A stretch of DNA of 15,652 nucleotides from an uncultured Collinsella sp. (GCA_934650095.1 CAKUFT010000035.1:1-15652), one strand, 5' to 3'. Positions 5,576 through 13,628 are shown, numbered from the stretch's first letter. Program-made: numbers and translations. The notes: generated from the sequence alone by a model not told the origin.

Positions 5576-7972
5576 CTAGCGCTTGCGGCGCTTGGTCGCG
5601 GCGAGGCCGGCGGCGGCTACGGTCGCGCCGGCGATGCCTAGGGCGGCGACCGTCATCGCGGTGGTATCCCCCGTGGTAGCCAGGACAGCATCGCTCTTCT
5701 TGGCCTGCGTGGTTTTCTCAACCGTCTTGGTCGTGGCGGTTGTCGTGGCCGACTTGGCCGTGGGTTTGGTCTCGGGCTTCACCTCGGGCTTAGTCTCAGG
5801 CTTCACCTCAGGCTGCGGCGTCGGCTTGGGATCCGGCGTAGGCTGCGGATCGGGAGTCGGCGTGGCCTCGGGCGTAAACGTCAGATTAGTACTCAACCAT
5901 AGCGTGTAGATCCAACCGCTGTCGGGATCGATCTCGCTTGCCTCGCTCGCCTGATATCCGCACTCCACGCCATTGACCATCAGCTTAGTGTTCGGCGTAA
6001 AGTAGAAACCGCGCGCCGGCTTAAAGTACAGGCCGTAACGATAGGTCACACCAGGCTTAAAGGCATCGATGTGGTTGGTGATGTTCTGGTCCCAGAACTC
6101 AACGGAATTTACGTCGCTGCCGTCGCTGCCCGTCCAGAACTCACACTGGAGAATAGAGTCGGAACCCGCCGGAGTGCCCGCCGTAAAGACCGGCTTATCG
6201 CCTGCCTTGAAGGTGGTCGTGGCGCCGTTGACCTCGATAACGTCGATGGCACGCCATTCGTCGATCGGCTGCTCGCACAGCATATTGTCAGCGTTTGGCG
6301 CGAAGACGCCGTTGTCGGTCTTGATGTGGTGCGCCCAATGACCGTTGACGTTCATATTGCAGTCATCGGCCACGGTATTGTCGCCCTTGAGCCTCAGCTC
6401 AACGGAGTACATGTAGAACTTGCCCTCTTCGAAGTGGTCAATCTTCTTCATGCCCGGCTTGTACTCTGCGGGATCGGAATACCAGAAGGCGACGGGCTTG
6501 AGCTCCGCAGGGTCGCTGCCATCCATCTCTTCCCAGCACTCATAGGCAATCTCATACTTATCGGCATCGGCGGCAGGAATCGTCGCGGTCGCACGCGGCG
6601 CCTCGCCGGGCGCGTAGACGATTTTCACATCGTTGACGTTTAGATTCTCAAGAGCTTCGTTTTCCGACGAAGCAGGCATCGTAATTGTTTTAATAGCAGG
6701 GACATACAGGAATTCTCCGCTTAGACTCGACTTTACGGTTTCCCCGTTTACGGTAACAACGGTTTCATCGCTGAAGGAATATCCGTCTTTTGGCTTCAGC
6801 ATAAGAGAATACACGTACTCTTTCCCGCTTTTAAACTTTGTAATAGTCGGCAGGGAACCATGTGAGCCGTTATCGGAATACCAGGCAGCAACGGGTTCGT
6901 TGTTTTCAAATTCCTGCCAGCATTCATAAGCGATTTCGTATTTATCTGCATCGTAGTTAGGGACACCTGCCGTCGCCTGCGGACCAGTATCCAGCTGCCA
7001 ATTGAAGTTCGTATTCTGAACATTGGCAAAGGAGATGGATTCCGATTCTGATTCCGCTGCCGGGATAACAAGGCACGCCCTCTCGTAGACATGGGTGCGG
7101 GTGTAGTAGTCATCCCGGATCTCGTTAATAGTGGGTTTCCCGGTCGCCTCGGTGTCTCCTTTAAAGGCGTCGTCCGGATCACCGATGATGATATTCCCGG
7201 GCTCTGTACCCGTATACGTAAGCTTGGATCCATCATAGGTGGTCGTCATCTTGGACTTATTCTCCTTGTACTCCGTAAAGTACTTCTGCTCCTCCTTCTG
7301 TCTCTGAATCTTGCTGATATCCAGGGTAAGCGTTGTTTTATTGCTCGCACTGTCATACGCCGCATGGACGATCAAGTCCCCCAGGCCGATAAAAGTCAAA
7401 GCGCTACCATCGAGAGCAGACTGGTCTCCATCTACAAGGGCAATCCCCTCCACATACTCAATCGTTTCTTCTTTCTTGATGTCGGTGTAATTGTTCCGCA
7501 CCGTAGTATTGACCCTAACGCCGCTGCCGCCAACAACATCGGTCACACCGCAGGGCATGATGGCGTCATTCGCCGGCGTGGCGGCGTTGTCGCTGGGAGT
7601 ATTTTGTTCAGCGGGTGCCGCATCGTTGGATTCATCGGTGGCGCCAGTCGGGGCCGTCTGCTGAGGCTCAACGGTGGCTTGCGCCGCCGGAGCAGCATCG
7701 GTTGCAGGCGCGGTCGAAGCAGCTGGTGCGGTCGTTGCGGCCGCATCCTCCGCAACCGTCGGCGTCACCGGAGCCGCGGCAACCTCGTCCATCGCACCGA
7801 CGGGATCGGCACATTCCGTCGCCAGCGCTACGCTCGGCAGCAGCAGCTGACCGACCATAAGCGCACATGCGCCGGCGCAAGCGATTTTGGCACCCACACA
7901 ACGCCAGGTACCGTGAACCAGCGAGCAGGTGGACTCACGTTGAGCTTGCTTGTCAAAGTGGCTTCCGTTCAT
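5576..7972 (-). CDS. LAxTG-anchored surface protein with three repeated domains
   Basis: A 798-residue secreted, wall-anchored protein; I do not recognise a specific function. The start is ATG 7972 with AAGGAGG 6 nt upstream, which excludes a longer open frame. A 51-residue signal peptide carries HGTWR at 20-24 and ends SVALA. A Thr/Ala/Pro-rich stretch (about 52-137) is followed by an unknown domain (150-310). Three related beta-type repeats follow at about 343-409, 471-544 and 606-668: the first two begin DKYEIAYECW, all have an FWYSD-like segment, a Y-x-Y-S/G strand and end VNG. A TPDP/KPE proline-rich wall spacer (704-738) leads to the sorting signal LATTGD (764), a hydrophobic helix and the tail KRRKR. 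The central part is AT-richer than the ends. It lies downstream of a paralogue in signal peptide and sorting signal. Adhesion is the likely role, by analogy only. Confidence 0.88.
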   Translation of the reverse strand: MNGSHFDKQAQRESTCSLVHGTWRCVGAKIACAGACALMVGQLLLPSVALATECADPVGAMDEVAAAPVTPTVAEDAAATTAPAASTAPATDAAPAAQATVEPQQTAPTGATDESNDAAPAEQNTPSDNAATPANDAIMPCGVTDVVGGSGVRVNTTVRNNYTDIKKEETIEYVEGIALVDGDQSALDGSALTFIGLGDLIVHAAYDSASNKTTLTLDISKIQRQKEEQKYFTEYKENKSKMTTTYDGSKLTYTGTEPGNIIIGDPDDAFKGDTEATGKPTINEIRDDYYTRTHVYERACLVIPAAESESESISFANVQNTNFNWQLDTGPQATAGVPNYDADKYEIAYECWQEFENNEPVAAWYSDNGSHGSLPTITKFKSGKEYVYSLMLKPKDGYSFSDETVVTVNGETVKSSLSGEFLYVPAIKTITMPASSENEALENLNVNDVKIVYAPGEAPRATATIPAADADKYEIAYECWEEMDGSDPAELKPVAFWYSDPAEYKPGMKKIDHFEEGKFYMYSVELRLKGDNTVADDCNMNVNGHWAHHIKTDNGVFAPNADNMLCEQPIDEWRAIDVIEVNGATTTFKAGDKPVFTAGTPAGSDSILQCEFWTGSDGSDVNSVEFWDQNITNHIDAFKPGVTYRYGLYFKPARGFYFTPNTKLMVNGVECGYQASEASEIDPDSGWIYTLWLSTNLTFTPEATPTPDPQPTPDPKPTPQPEVKPETKPEVKPETKPTAKSATTTATTKTVEKTTQAKKSDAVLATTGDTTAMTVAALGIAGATVAAAGLAATKRRKR

Positions 7973-7998
7973 AACGGCCTCCTTGGTCGTAGGGACAT

Positions 7999-8033
7999 AC
8001 CACCACAAAGGTGCCTGTCCCCTTTGTGGTGGT
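7999..8033 (-). repeat. GGGGACAG-type hairpin B
   Basis: A 13-bp perfect stem (7999-8011 with 8021-8033) has the 9-nt loop TGCCTGTCC, which reads GGACAGGCA on the minus strand. It sits 26 bp before the start codon of the surface protein gene, just upstream of its Shine-Dalgarno, and is probably in the transcribed leader. Confidence 0.8.
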
Positions 8034-8068
8034 CCTGTACAACCAAGATGTGCCAAAAGACTCCGTAT

Positions 8069-8096
8069 GCCTAGGTTCGTAGATGCGAACCTAGGC
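8069..8096. promoter_or_regulatory. Perfect 11-bp palindrome with 6-nt loop
   Basis: GCCTAGGTTCG (8069-8079) pairs perfectly with CGAACCTAGGC (8086-8096) across TAGATG. No T run follows on either strand, so it is not a standard terminator. Its place upstream of a minus-strand gene would suit an operator or leader structure. Confidence 0.45.
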
Positions 8097-8111
8097 CTCT
8101 ACCTGCGGAAA

Positions 8112-8154
8112 TACAAAGAGCCGCCGCGAGGGCATTTGTGCTCGCGCGGCGGCT
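8112..8154 (-). terminator. Intrinsic terminator of the second surface protein gene
   Basis: A GC-rich stem pairs AGCCGCCGCGAG (8119-8130) with CTCGCGCGGCGGCT (8141-8154), allowing a small bulge. On the minus strand it is followed by CTTTGTATTT. It lies 24 bp beyond the stop of the gene at 8178-9779. Confidence 0.7.
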
Positions 8155-8177
8155 GAAAATGGCTATGAAAGCTTGCG

Positions 8178-9779
8178 CTAGCGGTTGCGGCGCTTGGACG
8201 CGACGAAGCCGGCGCCGATGACGGACGCACCGGCAATGCCGAGGGCTGCCGCCGTCGTCGCGGCGCTATCGCCCGTGGCGGCCAGGGCGCCGGAAGCGTT
8301 TTTGGCCCCAGCTGCAGTCTTGGTCGTAACGGTCTTGGTGGTCTTTGCGTCCTTGTCTACGGGTTTGAGGTCAGGCTTCTGCTCGGGATTGGGCATGGGA
8401 TCGGGCTCCGGAGCCGGCTCGGGGTCCGGCGTTGGGTCCGGCTCCTGCCCGTCTCCAAAATCAATCGCCACATCATGGGCGACCTCGGCAGAACCGACGA
8501 TATCCGAAATCGCAGACGAACCGGCAACACCGATGACCTGTCCGCTCTGGGAACTAGGCCATTGCCCCGTATCGACAACCTTCTTCACATCGCGCACGGC
8601 ACCGTCCGTCGGAGTCGTAATCATCGCGTTCCCTCGTAAATCGATCATCGCGGCATGGTACAGGGTCGCATTCGCGCCGTTGCGGTTGATCGCATAGATT
8701 CCCGCAGTCGCGCCCGAAGCCTCAATCTTCGATTTGAAAATCTGGATACGAGGCGTTTCAAACCTGGTATTTGCCTCTGCCATGATTCCAAAACTTTGAT
8801 TGCGATCGGCGTCGATGCCGCTTGCGGCAGACAGGCTTCGAGACGTGAGGTTCGACTTCTCGACAAGCATCCACACCGCACCGGCTTGCGAGCGTGCGCT
8901 GATACCCGCCGAGAGCGAAGCCGCACTACCAGCCGAAAGCGTGACATCGGCTCCGTTAACGATTTTCATGAGGGTATTCTTCTTGATACCAAACGTATTG
9001 ATGCACATGGAAGCCCACGAGGCATCGCCAGTCTTAATCGACAGACTGGCGCCATCGACGGTGACATCGCCGCCGTGCTCATAAGCGGAATCCGGCTCTT
9101 CCTGCTCGCCTTCCTGGGCAGCGTGTCTGTTTGGAATGTTATCAGCATGGATACCGCAGATGATCTCCATTGGACGCCAAGATCCTTCAGGCGATTTCGC
9201 CTCGATTTTGACATCAGCGCCCTTATCGATTGTCACGCTGCCGGCCGTCGCGCGAATGCCCGCCACGTTTTCCGCTGCACCCGAAGCCGTCGCGTTGACG
9301 CTGACGCCGCTGATGGTCACATCGCCGCCGGTCCTGCCGTCTCCCGACGCTGTAATTACATCGTTCTGGCCCGTCGCATTCAGGGTGCCGTCGCCGGTAA
9401 TGGCAAGGTTACCGTTCTTAACAGCAATGGCGCTCTGCCCGGCGTCGGCCGTGACGGTGTTGGTGCCCGTCACGCCGATGGTAAGGTTGCCCTTGGCGCC
9501 GATGGAGCCGCCGTCGTAGCCGTTGAGCTTCATGTCGTTAGCGCCATCCCAAGACCAGGTTCCTGCCTCGTCGCCGGCAGCGGTGCCCGCGTCGTACTGC
9601 GTGCCGCCCACGTTGACCCAGTCGGCGGCGAGCGCCACGCTCGGCAGCAGCAGCTGGCCGGCCATGAGCACACAGGCCCCCGCGCAGGCGAGTTTTGCGC
9701 CCACGCGGCGCCATGTTCCGTGGGAGAGCGAGCACGCGCGGCCGTGGTCGATTGAGTTGTCATGGATTTGCGTTCGCAT
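8178..9779 (-). CDS. LAxTG-anchored surface protein with beta-helix-like repeats
   Basis: A 533-residue secreted, wall-anchored protein. The start is ATG 9779, with AAGGAGG 5 nt upstream; a longer frame up to 9881 lacks a ribosome site and is rejected. The signal peptide is 51 residues with HGTWR at 20-24 and SVALA at 47-51, the same positions as in the downstream gene at 5576. The mature part begins with W-x-W-D-G and repeats short G-x-L-x-I-x-G, GDVTISGVSV and AGSVTIDKGADV strands, typical of right-handed parallel beta-helix or carbohydrate-binding surface proteins. A PDPTPDPEPAPEPDP spacer precedes the sorting signal LAATGD (499), a hydrophobic helix and KRRNR. LAxTG is a known recognition variant for actinobacterial class E-type sortases; the sortase is not in the window. 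The ligand is unknown. Confidence 0.88.
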   Translation of the reverse strand: MRTQIHDNSIDHGRACSLSHGTWRRVGAKLACAGACVLMAGQLLLPSVALAADWVNVGGTQYDAGTAAGDEAGTWSWDGANDMKLNGYDGGSIGAKGNLTIGVTGTNTVTADAGQSAIAVKNGNLAITGDGTLNATGQNDVITASGDGRTGGDVTISGVSVNATASGAAENVAGIRATAGSVTIDKGADVKIEAKSPEGSWRPMEIICGIHADNIPNRHAAQEGEQEEPDSAYEHGGDVTVDGASLSIKTGDASWASMCINTFGIKKNTLMKIVNGADVTLSAGSAASLSAGISARSQAGAVWMLVEKSNLTSRSLSAASGIDADRNQSFGIMAEANTRFETPRIQIFKSKIEASGATAGIYAINRNGANATLYHAAMIDLRGNAMITTPTDGAVRDVKKVVDTGQWPSSQSGQVIGVAGSSAISDIVGSAEVAHDVAIDFGDGQEPDPTPDPEPAPEPDPMPNPEQKPDLKPVDKDAKTTKTVTTKTAAGAKNASGALAATGDSAATTAAALGIAGASVIGAGFVASKRRNR

Positions 9780-9804
9780 GTGAGCCTCCTTGTCGTAAGG
9801 GGTG

Positions 9805-9830
9805 CTTCTGTAACACCATGTTACGGGAAG
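9805..9830 (-). promoter_or_regulatory. Leader hairpin of surface protein gene
   Basis: CTTC-T-GTAACA, loop CCA, TGTTAC-GG-GAAG: a 10-bp stem with a one-base bulge, 26-51 bp before the start codon. It contains TCTGTAACA, a core also found in the array at 5323-5538, here compressed into a tight hairpin. It may be an operator or a 5' UTR structure. Confidence 0.4.
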
Positions 9831-9949
9831 ATAGCCGGATCCCGGGGCACAAATTCTCAAGTGACGCATCTGCCAGCGCAAAAGGCAACGAGTATGCGAT
9901 TGCCAAGCGCGCCCCGCCCCCGAAAGGCCCGCCCCCTAACGTCATGGTC

Positions 9950-9955
9950 TACAAT
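9950..9955 (+). promoter_or_regulatory. Possible -10 box of the LuxR-type gene
   Basis: TACAAT, 38 bp before the TTG start, with no recognisable -35. The divergent gap 9780-9993 otherwise holds the leader hairpin at 9805-9830 and a C-rich stretch with two CCGCCCCC runs near 9914-9936. Confidence 0.4.
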
Positions 9956-9993
9956 CGAGGGCACGATTATTCCGTCCACCCAAAGGACCGTTC

Positions 9994-11397
9994 TTGAACC
10001 TGAGCAAGCCTAAAATCAACGCACTTTTGGCGCTCGCGCTCTTTGCCTTCGTTTTCCTTGGCGCCGAGTTTCGCTTCGACATCAATGTCGGGTTGCTCGC
10101 CGGTGCCGAACGCGTTGTGCTCGCGCAAGGCTTTATCCTGGGTGCCAGCGTTATCGGCTTTATCGGATACGCGCCGTTATTGGCTCTTGCCCAACGCAAA
10201 GGTCAGGCCCAGGCAGCCGCCAACGCCGCCGTTCCCATCGCTATCGTTGGCTTGACCCAGATTCAGGTCCCCACAGGTCCACTTGCGCTCGAGATTCTGG
10301 GGTGCGTGGTATTCTTTGGGCTCGGCCTGCTGGGCGACGCTGCGCATCGCGCCTTTGCGTTGGCGTTCCAAGACGATCCCAAGCTCGCCACGGGCGCGGG
10401 GGCGGCCTATGCCGCAGGCATCCTCCTGCAGTTTGCCCTTAACCTGCTCGATTGCGGCGGCATCGTTGAGCTTATCGTTCTTGGCGTGGCAACAATCGCC
10501 ATCTCCGCTCTCTGCGGCGCCCCTCAAGACACGGCCACGGCCGCGAGCCCCACCGTCAATCCCTTTGTCGAGCCCTCGCACGCACTTGCCAAGCAGGCTT
10601 ACTGGAGCATCGCACTCGTCATGATTCTCGCCTGCCTGTTCTCCACGCTCGATAACGTGGTCACGTTCTCCAACGCCCACGGCACCATCGCCGTGCAGAC
10701 TTGGCCACGCCTCTTTTTGGCAGCGAGCGGCCTGGTCGCCGGCATCGTCTTTGACCTTGCCGAGCGTCGCTACATGGGTCCCGTCATGCTCGGTGTCACG
10801 GTGCTCTCCACCATCTCAATCTTGGCCGTGGAAGCTGGTGCCGATCCCAACCTGGGCCTTATCGTCTTTTATCTGAGCTCGGGCTTTTTCGTCACATTCT
10901 TCACCGCCACGTTTACACAGCTGGCACCGCGTATGCACACTCCGGCTTTGTGGGCTGGCATGGGCCGCGCCGCCAACAATGCATGTGCATTCACCACATC
11001 GGGCATCTCGCTGGCACTGGTCACCTCGGGCAATGTCGCCCTCATCATGATCGGCGCGCTCGTGCTGCTTGTGGCGGCGAGCGTGGCATTTGTAGCTGCG
11101 GGGCTGTTCCGTCTACCCCAAACCGAGCAGGAGCGCGAACATCAACAGCTCGCCGAGGAGGCACTCGCTGCACCCAGCATCGAGGAACAGCGCCAAGCCT
11201 TCATCGCCGACCACGGCCTCACCCCGCGTGAAGTCGACGTGCTCATGGCCGTGACCCAGGACGAGCGCCCGCTCAAGCAGATCGCCGAGGAGCTCGGCAT
11301 CTCGATGCGCATGGTGCAGCGTCACCTGAGCTCCATCTACCAGAAGACCGACACCCAAACCCGCGCCGGTCTCACCAAAGCCTTCCCCTCGCTCTAA
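9994..11397 (+). CDS. Membrane-embedded LuxR-family transcriptional regulator
   Basis: A 467-residue protein. Residues 8-375 contain about ten to twelve hydrophobic segments and look like an MFS-like polytopic sensor domain. Residues 376-405 are a charged linker. Residues 406-467 are a LuxR/GerE helix-turn-helix: LTPREVDVL (409-417), then LKQIAEELGISMRMVQRHLSSIYQK across the recognition helix. The start is TTG 9994, supported by AAAGGA about 8 nt upstream; no better ATG precedes it. This one-component architecture, a membrane sensor fused to a DNA-binding tail, is common in Coriobacteriia by my recollection. It is transcribed divergently from the beta-helix surface protein gene 214 bp away, so control of the surface genes is plausible but unproven. 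The signal sensed is unknown. Confidence 0.88.
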   Translation: MNLSKPKINALLALALFAFVFLGAEFRFDINVGLLAGAERVVLAQGFILGASVIGFIGYAPLLALAQRKGQAQAAANAAVPIAIVGLTQIQVPTGPLALEILGCVVFFGLGLLGDAAHRAFALAFQDDPKLATGAGAAYAAGILLQFALNLLDCGGIVELIVLGVATIAISALCGAPQDTATAASPTVNPFVEPSHALAKQAYWSIALVMILACLFSTLDNVVTFSNAHGTIAVQTWPRLFLAASGLVAGIVFDLAERRYMGPVMLGVTVLSTISILAVEAGADPNLGLIVFYLSSGFFVTFFTATFTQLAPRMHTPALWAGMGRAANNACAFTTSGISLALVTSGNVALIMIGALVLLVAASVAFVAAGLFRLPQTEQEREHQQLAEEALAAPSIEEQRQAFIADHGLTPREVDVLMAVTQDERPLKQIAEELGISMRMVQRHLSSIYQKTDTQTRAGLTKAFPSL

Positions 11398-11401
11398 AAC
11401 A

Positions 11402-11442
11402 AAAACCACCACAAAGGTGCCCGTCCCCTTTGTGGTGGTTTT
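11402..11442. terminator. GGGGACAG-type hairpin C acting as bidirectional terminator
   Basis: A 16-bp perfect stem pairs 11402-11417 with 11427-11442; the loop is TGCCCGTCC. It is the third copy of the ACCACCACAAAGG hairpin, with one loop change (GGACGGGCA on the minus strand). TTTT closes the plus side and TTTTTGTTTT the minus side. It lies between converging genes, 4 bp after one stop and 6 bp from the other. Confidence 0.85.
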
Positions 11443-11448
11443 GACCAT

Positions 11449-12072
11449 CTAGCCTTCGAGCTGAGCTACTTTGTAGCGGTAGGCTGCGGCGATGACGTCC
11501 TTGCAGCCCTCGCGACCCAGCTTGACGCGGTTGACGACGATATCCTTGCCGCTCGTCATCTTCCACTTGCCGGCGCTGTAGCGCTTGTAGAATGCCTCGC
11601 GCGCCTTCTGCTGCTGTTTGACCAGCTTGGCACCCTTCTTTTTGTTGAGGCCACGCTTCTTGCGCACGATCTCGACGCGGTCCTCAAAGGGGGCGGTCAC
11701 CAGCACGGCGATGTGGTTGGGGTTATTGCGCAGCAGGTAATCGGACAGGCGACCCTCGATAATGCAGCTCTCGGTCTCGCCCAGGTCCAAAATCACCTGG
11801 CTCATCTTTTGGAACAGCTTGTCCGAGTACGAACGGGCATCGTAGCGGTCGGGCAGAAACGCCATGTTCTCCACGGCCAAGCGCTCGTCGTAGGCCGCCA
11901 TCTTATCGAGCGACTCGCCCGCACGCAGCGACGCGCGCACCAGCAGCTCGTTGTCGTACAGCGGAATCCCCAGCTCGTTGGCGAGGATACGGCCGATCTC
12001 GTGGCCCTCGGCACCAAAGTCACGCGCGATGGTAATGACCACGGGGCTCTTCTTGTTCACCAGATCGCTCAT
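11449..12072 (-). CDS. Cytidylate kinase-like family protein
   Basis: A 207-residue P-loop protein of the cytidylate-kinase-like family (PF13189 type), not canonical Cmk. The N-terminal ITIARDFGAEGHEIG (14-28) replaces the usual GxxGxGKS loop with an Arg/Gly-rich version typical of this family, followed by A-x-E-L-G-I-P-L-Y-D. The IIEGRLSDYLL segment (104-114) matches the conserved GR-x-x-x-Y-x-L strand. Lys/Arg-rich residues 137-160 probably form the lid. The native substrate is not established for the family. The start is supported by AAAGGA 6 nt before ATG. It lies 167 bp downstream of the ABC permease on the same strand, across a long hairpin; co-transcription is uncertain. Confidence 0.85.
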   Translation of the reverse strand: MSDLVNKKSPVVITIARDFGAEGHEIGRILANELGIPLYDNELLVRASLRAGESLDKMAAYDERLAVENMAFLPDRYDARSYSDKLFQKMSQVILDLGETESCIIEGRLSDYLLRNNPNHIAVLVTAPFEDRVEIVRKKRGLNKKKGAKLVKQQQKAREAFYKRYSAGKWKMTSGKDIVVNRVKLGREGCKDVIAAAYRYKVAQLEG

Positions 12073-12133
12073 CGCGATTCCTTTCTAACAAATGAGAAAT
12101 AGGCTGTTTATCGCCTTTTCCCACGATAGCGTA

Positions 12134-12239
12134 CCTGGGTTTTCCTGGTGCCCAAGATTGGCCTGAAAGAGGAGCGACGCGTACTTTGGTACGCGAGCGA
12201 CGGTTTGAAGGCCAAGGTTGGGTGCCAGGGAAAGCCAGG
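12134..12239 (-). repeat. Long imperfect inverted repeat after the transporter operon
   Basis: Two 30-bp arms (12134-12163 and 12210-12239) pair at 27 of 30 positions counting G-T wobbles. Between them a second hairpin CGCGTAC-TTTG-GTACGCG (12178-12195) is flanked by the direct repeat GAGCGACG (12172-12179 and 12195-12202). The right arm abuts the permease stop codon. There is no T run, so it looks more like a 3' processing or stability element, or a mobile palindrome, than a simple terminator. Confidence 0.7.
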
Positions 12240-12878
12240 CTATGCGGCTACGATACGACGCTGATATGCTCGGACCAGTAGCGAAATGCCAAAGTTGAGC
12301 GCAAAGTACATCGCAAACACCAGGCCGTAGAGCATAAGCACCTGCGACAGGTCGATTGCATGTGCCATCACGACGTTTGCCGTGTACATGAGCTCGGCCA
12401 CGTTAATGCCCGAAAGATACGAGCTGTCCTTGATGACGGTCGTGCACTGGCTAAACAGGGCCGGAATAATCGTCTTGAACGTCTGCGGCAGGATGATGTA
12501 GCGCATGGTGGCAAAGAAGCCGAAGCCCTGGCTCTGCGCCGCCTCAAACTGGCCGCGCGGAATCGAGTTGAGGCCGCCACGCACAATCTCGGCCATAACG
12601 GCGCTGGTAAACAGCGTAAAGGCGATGGTCGAAATCACAATGTCCAGGCCCTGCACCGTAAAGTAGATAAACAGAATCCACAGCAGGTTCGGCGTGCAAC
12701 GGAACAGCTCAATATAGGCGCTCACCAAAATACGAAACGGGCGGGGCGCATAGCTCTTGACGAGCGCCAGCACCGTGCCAAAGATGAGCGAGAAAAAGAT
12801 CGACAGCGCCGAGATCTCGATGGTCTTAACAAAGCCGCCCCAGATGTAGAGCAGGTTGGTCGCGTTGAAGATTTCCAT
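12240..12878 (-). CDS. Amino acid ABC transporter permease (HisM/GlnP family), second
   Basis: A 212-residue inner-membrane protein with about five hydrophobic segments. The conserved cytoplasmic loop EAAQSQGFG at 112-120 docks on the ATPase. Typical HEAA-family motifs include ELFRCTPNLLWI (57-68) and ILPQTF (129-134). It forms the translocation channel with the adjacent permease. The start codon lies 3 nt after the stop of the upstream permease, with GAGGAGG inside that gene's end, so the two are translationally linked. The stop is immediately followed by the long hairpin at 12134-12239. Confidence 0.95.
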   Translation of the reverse strand: MEIFNATNLLYIWGGFVKTIEISALSIFFSLIFGTVLALVKSYAPRPFRILVSAYIELFRCTPNLLWILFIYFTVQGLDIVISTIAFTLFTSAVMAEIVRGGLNSIPRGQFEAAQSQGFGFFATMRYIILPQTFKTIIPALFSQCTTVIKDSSYLSGINVAELMYTANVVMAHAIDLSQVLMLYGLVFAMYFALNFGISLLVRAYQRRIVAA

Positions 12879-12881
12879 GCG

Positions 12882-13628
12882 CTAGGCCTCCTCTACGTTG
12901 TCGAGTCCCAGCTCGGCCAGGCTCACGCCGCGCGGGCGCTCCTTGGAGCGGCGCTCGAGCCATTGCACCAGCATGGCGAGCGGGAAACAGATAATGAAGT
13001 ACATGAGGCAGCAGACGATGTATCCCTGCAGGTAGCCATACAGGCTTACGAAGTTGTCGGAGCGATACATAAGGTCGCCGCCGGCCACGAGCGCCAGCAC
13101 CGAGGTGTTCTTGACCAGGTTGAGCGCCTGGTTGCACAGCGGAGGCAGGATGATCTTGAACGTCTGGGGCAGCACGATGTACCAGTAGGCCTGCGCGCGC
13201 GTAAAGCCCTGGCTCTGAGCCGCCTCCATCTGACCGCGCGGAACGGCCTCGATGCCGGTGCGGATGACCTCCGAGATGTAGGCTGCGTGATACAGGCCCA
13301 CACCCAAAAAGCCCAGCACAAACGGTGCGATGCGCACCGGCTGGTCGGCGCCGGTTATGGCCTGCAAAAACTGCGGACCAGCCATGTACATAAAGAGCAC
13401 CTGCACGGGCAGCGGTGTGTTCTGGTAAAACTCCACGTACACGCGGCTAATGGCGCGCAGGACGCGCGAGCGGGTGGTCGAGAACACACCCAGCAGCGTG
13501 CCCAGCACCAGCGACAGCAGCAGACCGGCAACGACCACCTGCAGCGTCACGCCAAAGCCCTCCCAGAAGGGCCCCATGTTTTGGAATGTCGTCGACCAGC
13601 GGTCGGCGTCAAACAATCCTTCGAGCAT
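12882..13628 (-). CDS. Amino acid ABC transporter permease (HisM/GlnP family), first
   Basis: A 248-residue inner-membrane protein. It has ISRVYVEFYQNTPLPVQ (60-76), the ATPase-docking loop EAAQSQGF (135-142) and VLPQTFKII (152-160), all typical of polar amino acid permeases. It differs enough from the next permease to suggest a heteromeric channel. A charged C-terminal tail (about 225-248) extends beyond the last membrane segment. The start is supported by AAGGAAGGA about 5 nt before ATG. The gap after the binding protein gene is 24 bp. Confidence 0.95.
   Translation of the reverse strand: MLEGLFDADRWSTTFQNMGPFWEGFGVTLQVVVAGLLLSLVLGTLLGVFSTTRSRVLRAISRVYVEFYQNTPLPVQVLFMYMAGPQFLQAITGADQPVRIAPFVLGFLGVGLYHAAYISEVIRTGIEAVPRGQMEAAQSQGFTRAQAYWYIVLPQTFKIILPPLCNQALNLVKNTSVLALVAGGDLMYRSDNFVSLYGYLQGYIVCCLMYFIICFPLAMLVQWLERRSKERPRGVSLAELGLDNVEEA

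Noticed and set aside
8655..9755. 366-codon plus-strand frame across the beta-helix surface gene
   Set aside because: Antisense to a gene with a coherent signal peptide, wall spacer and sorting signal.
9780..9881. Longer N-terminus for the second surface protein
   Set aside because: The extension has no ribosome site, while ATG 9779 has a perfect AAGGAGG and gives a signal peptide aligned with its paralogue.
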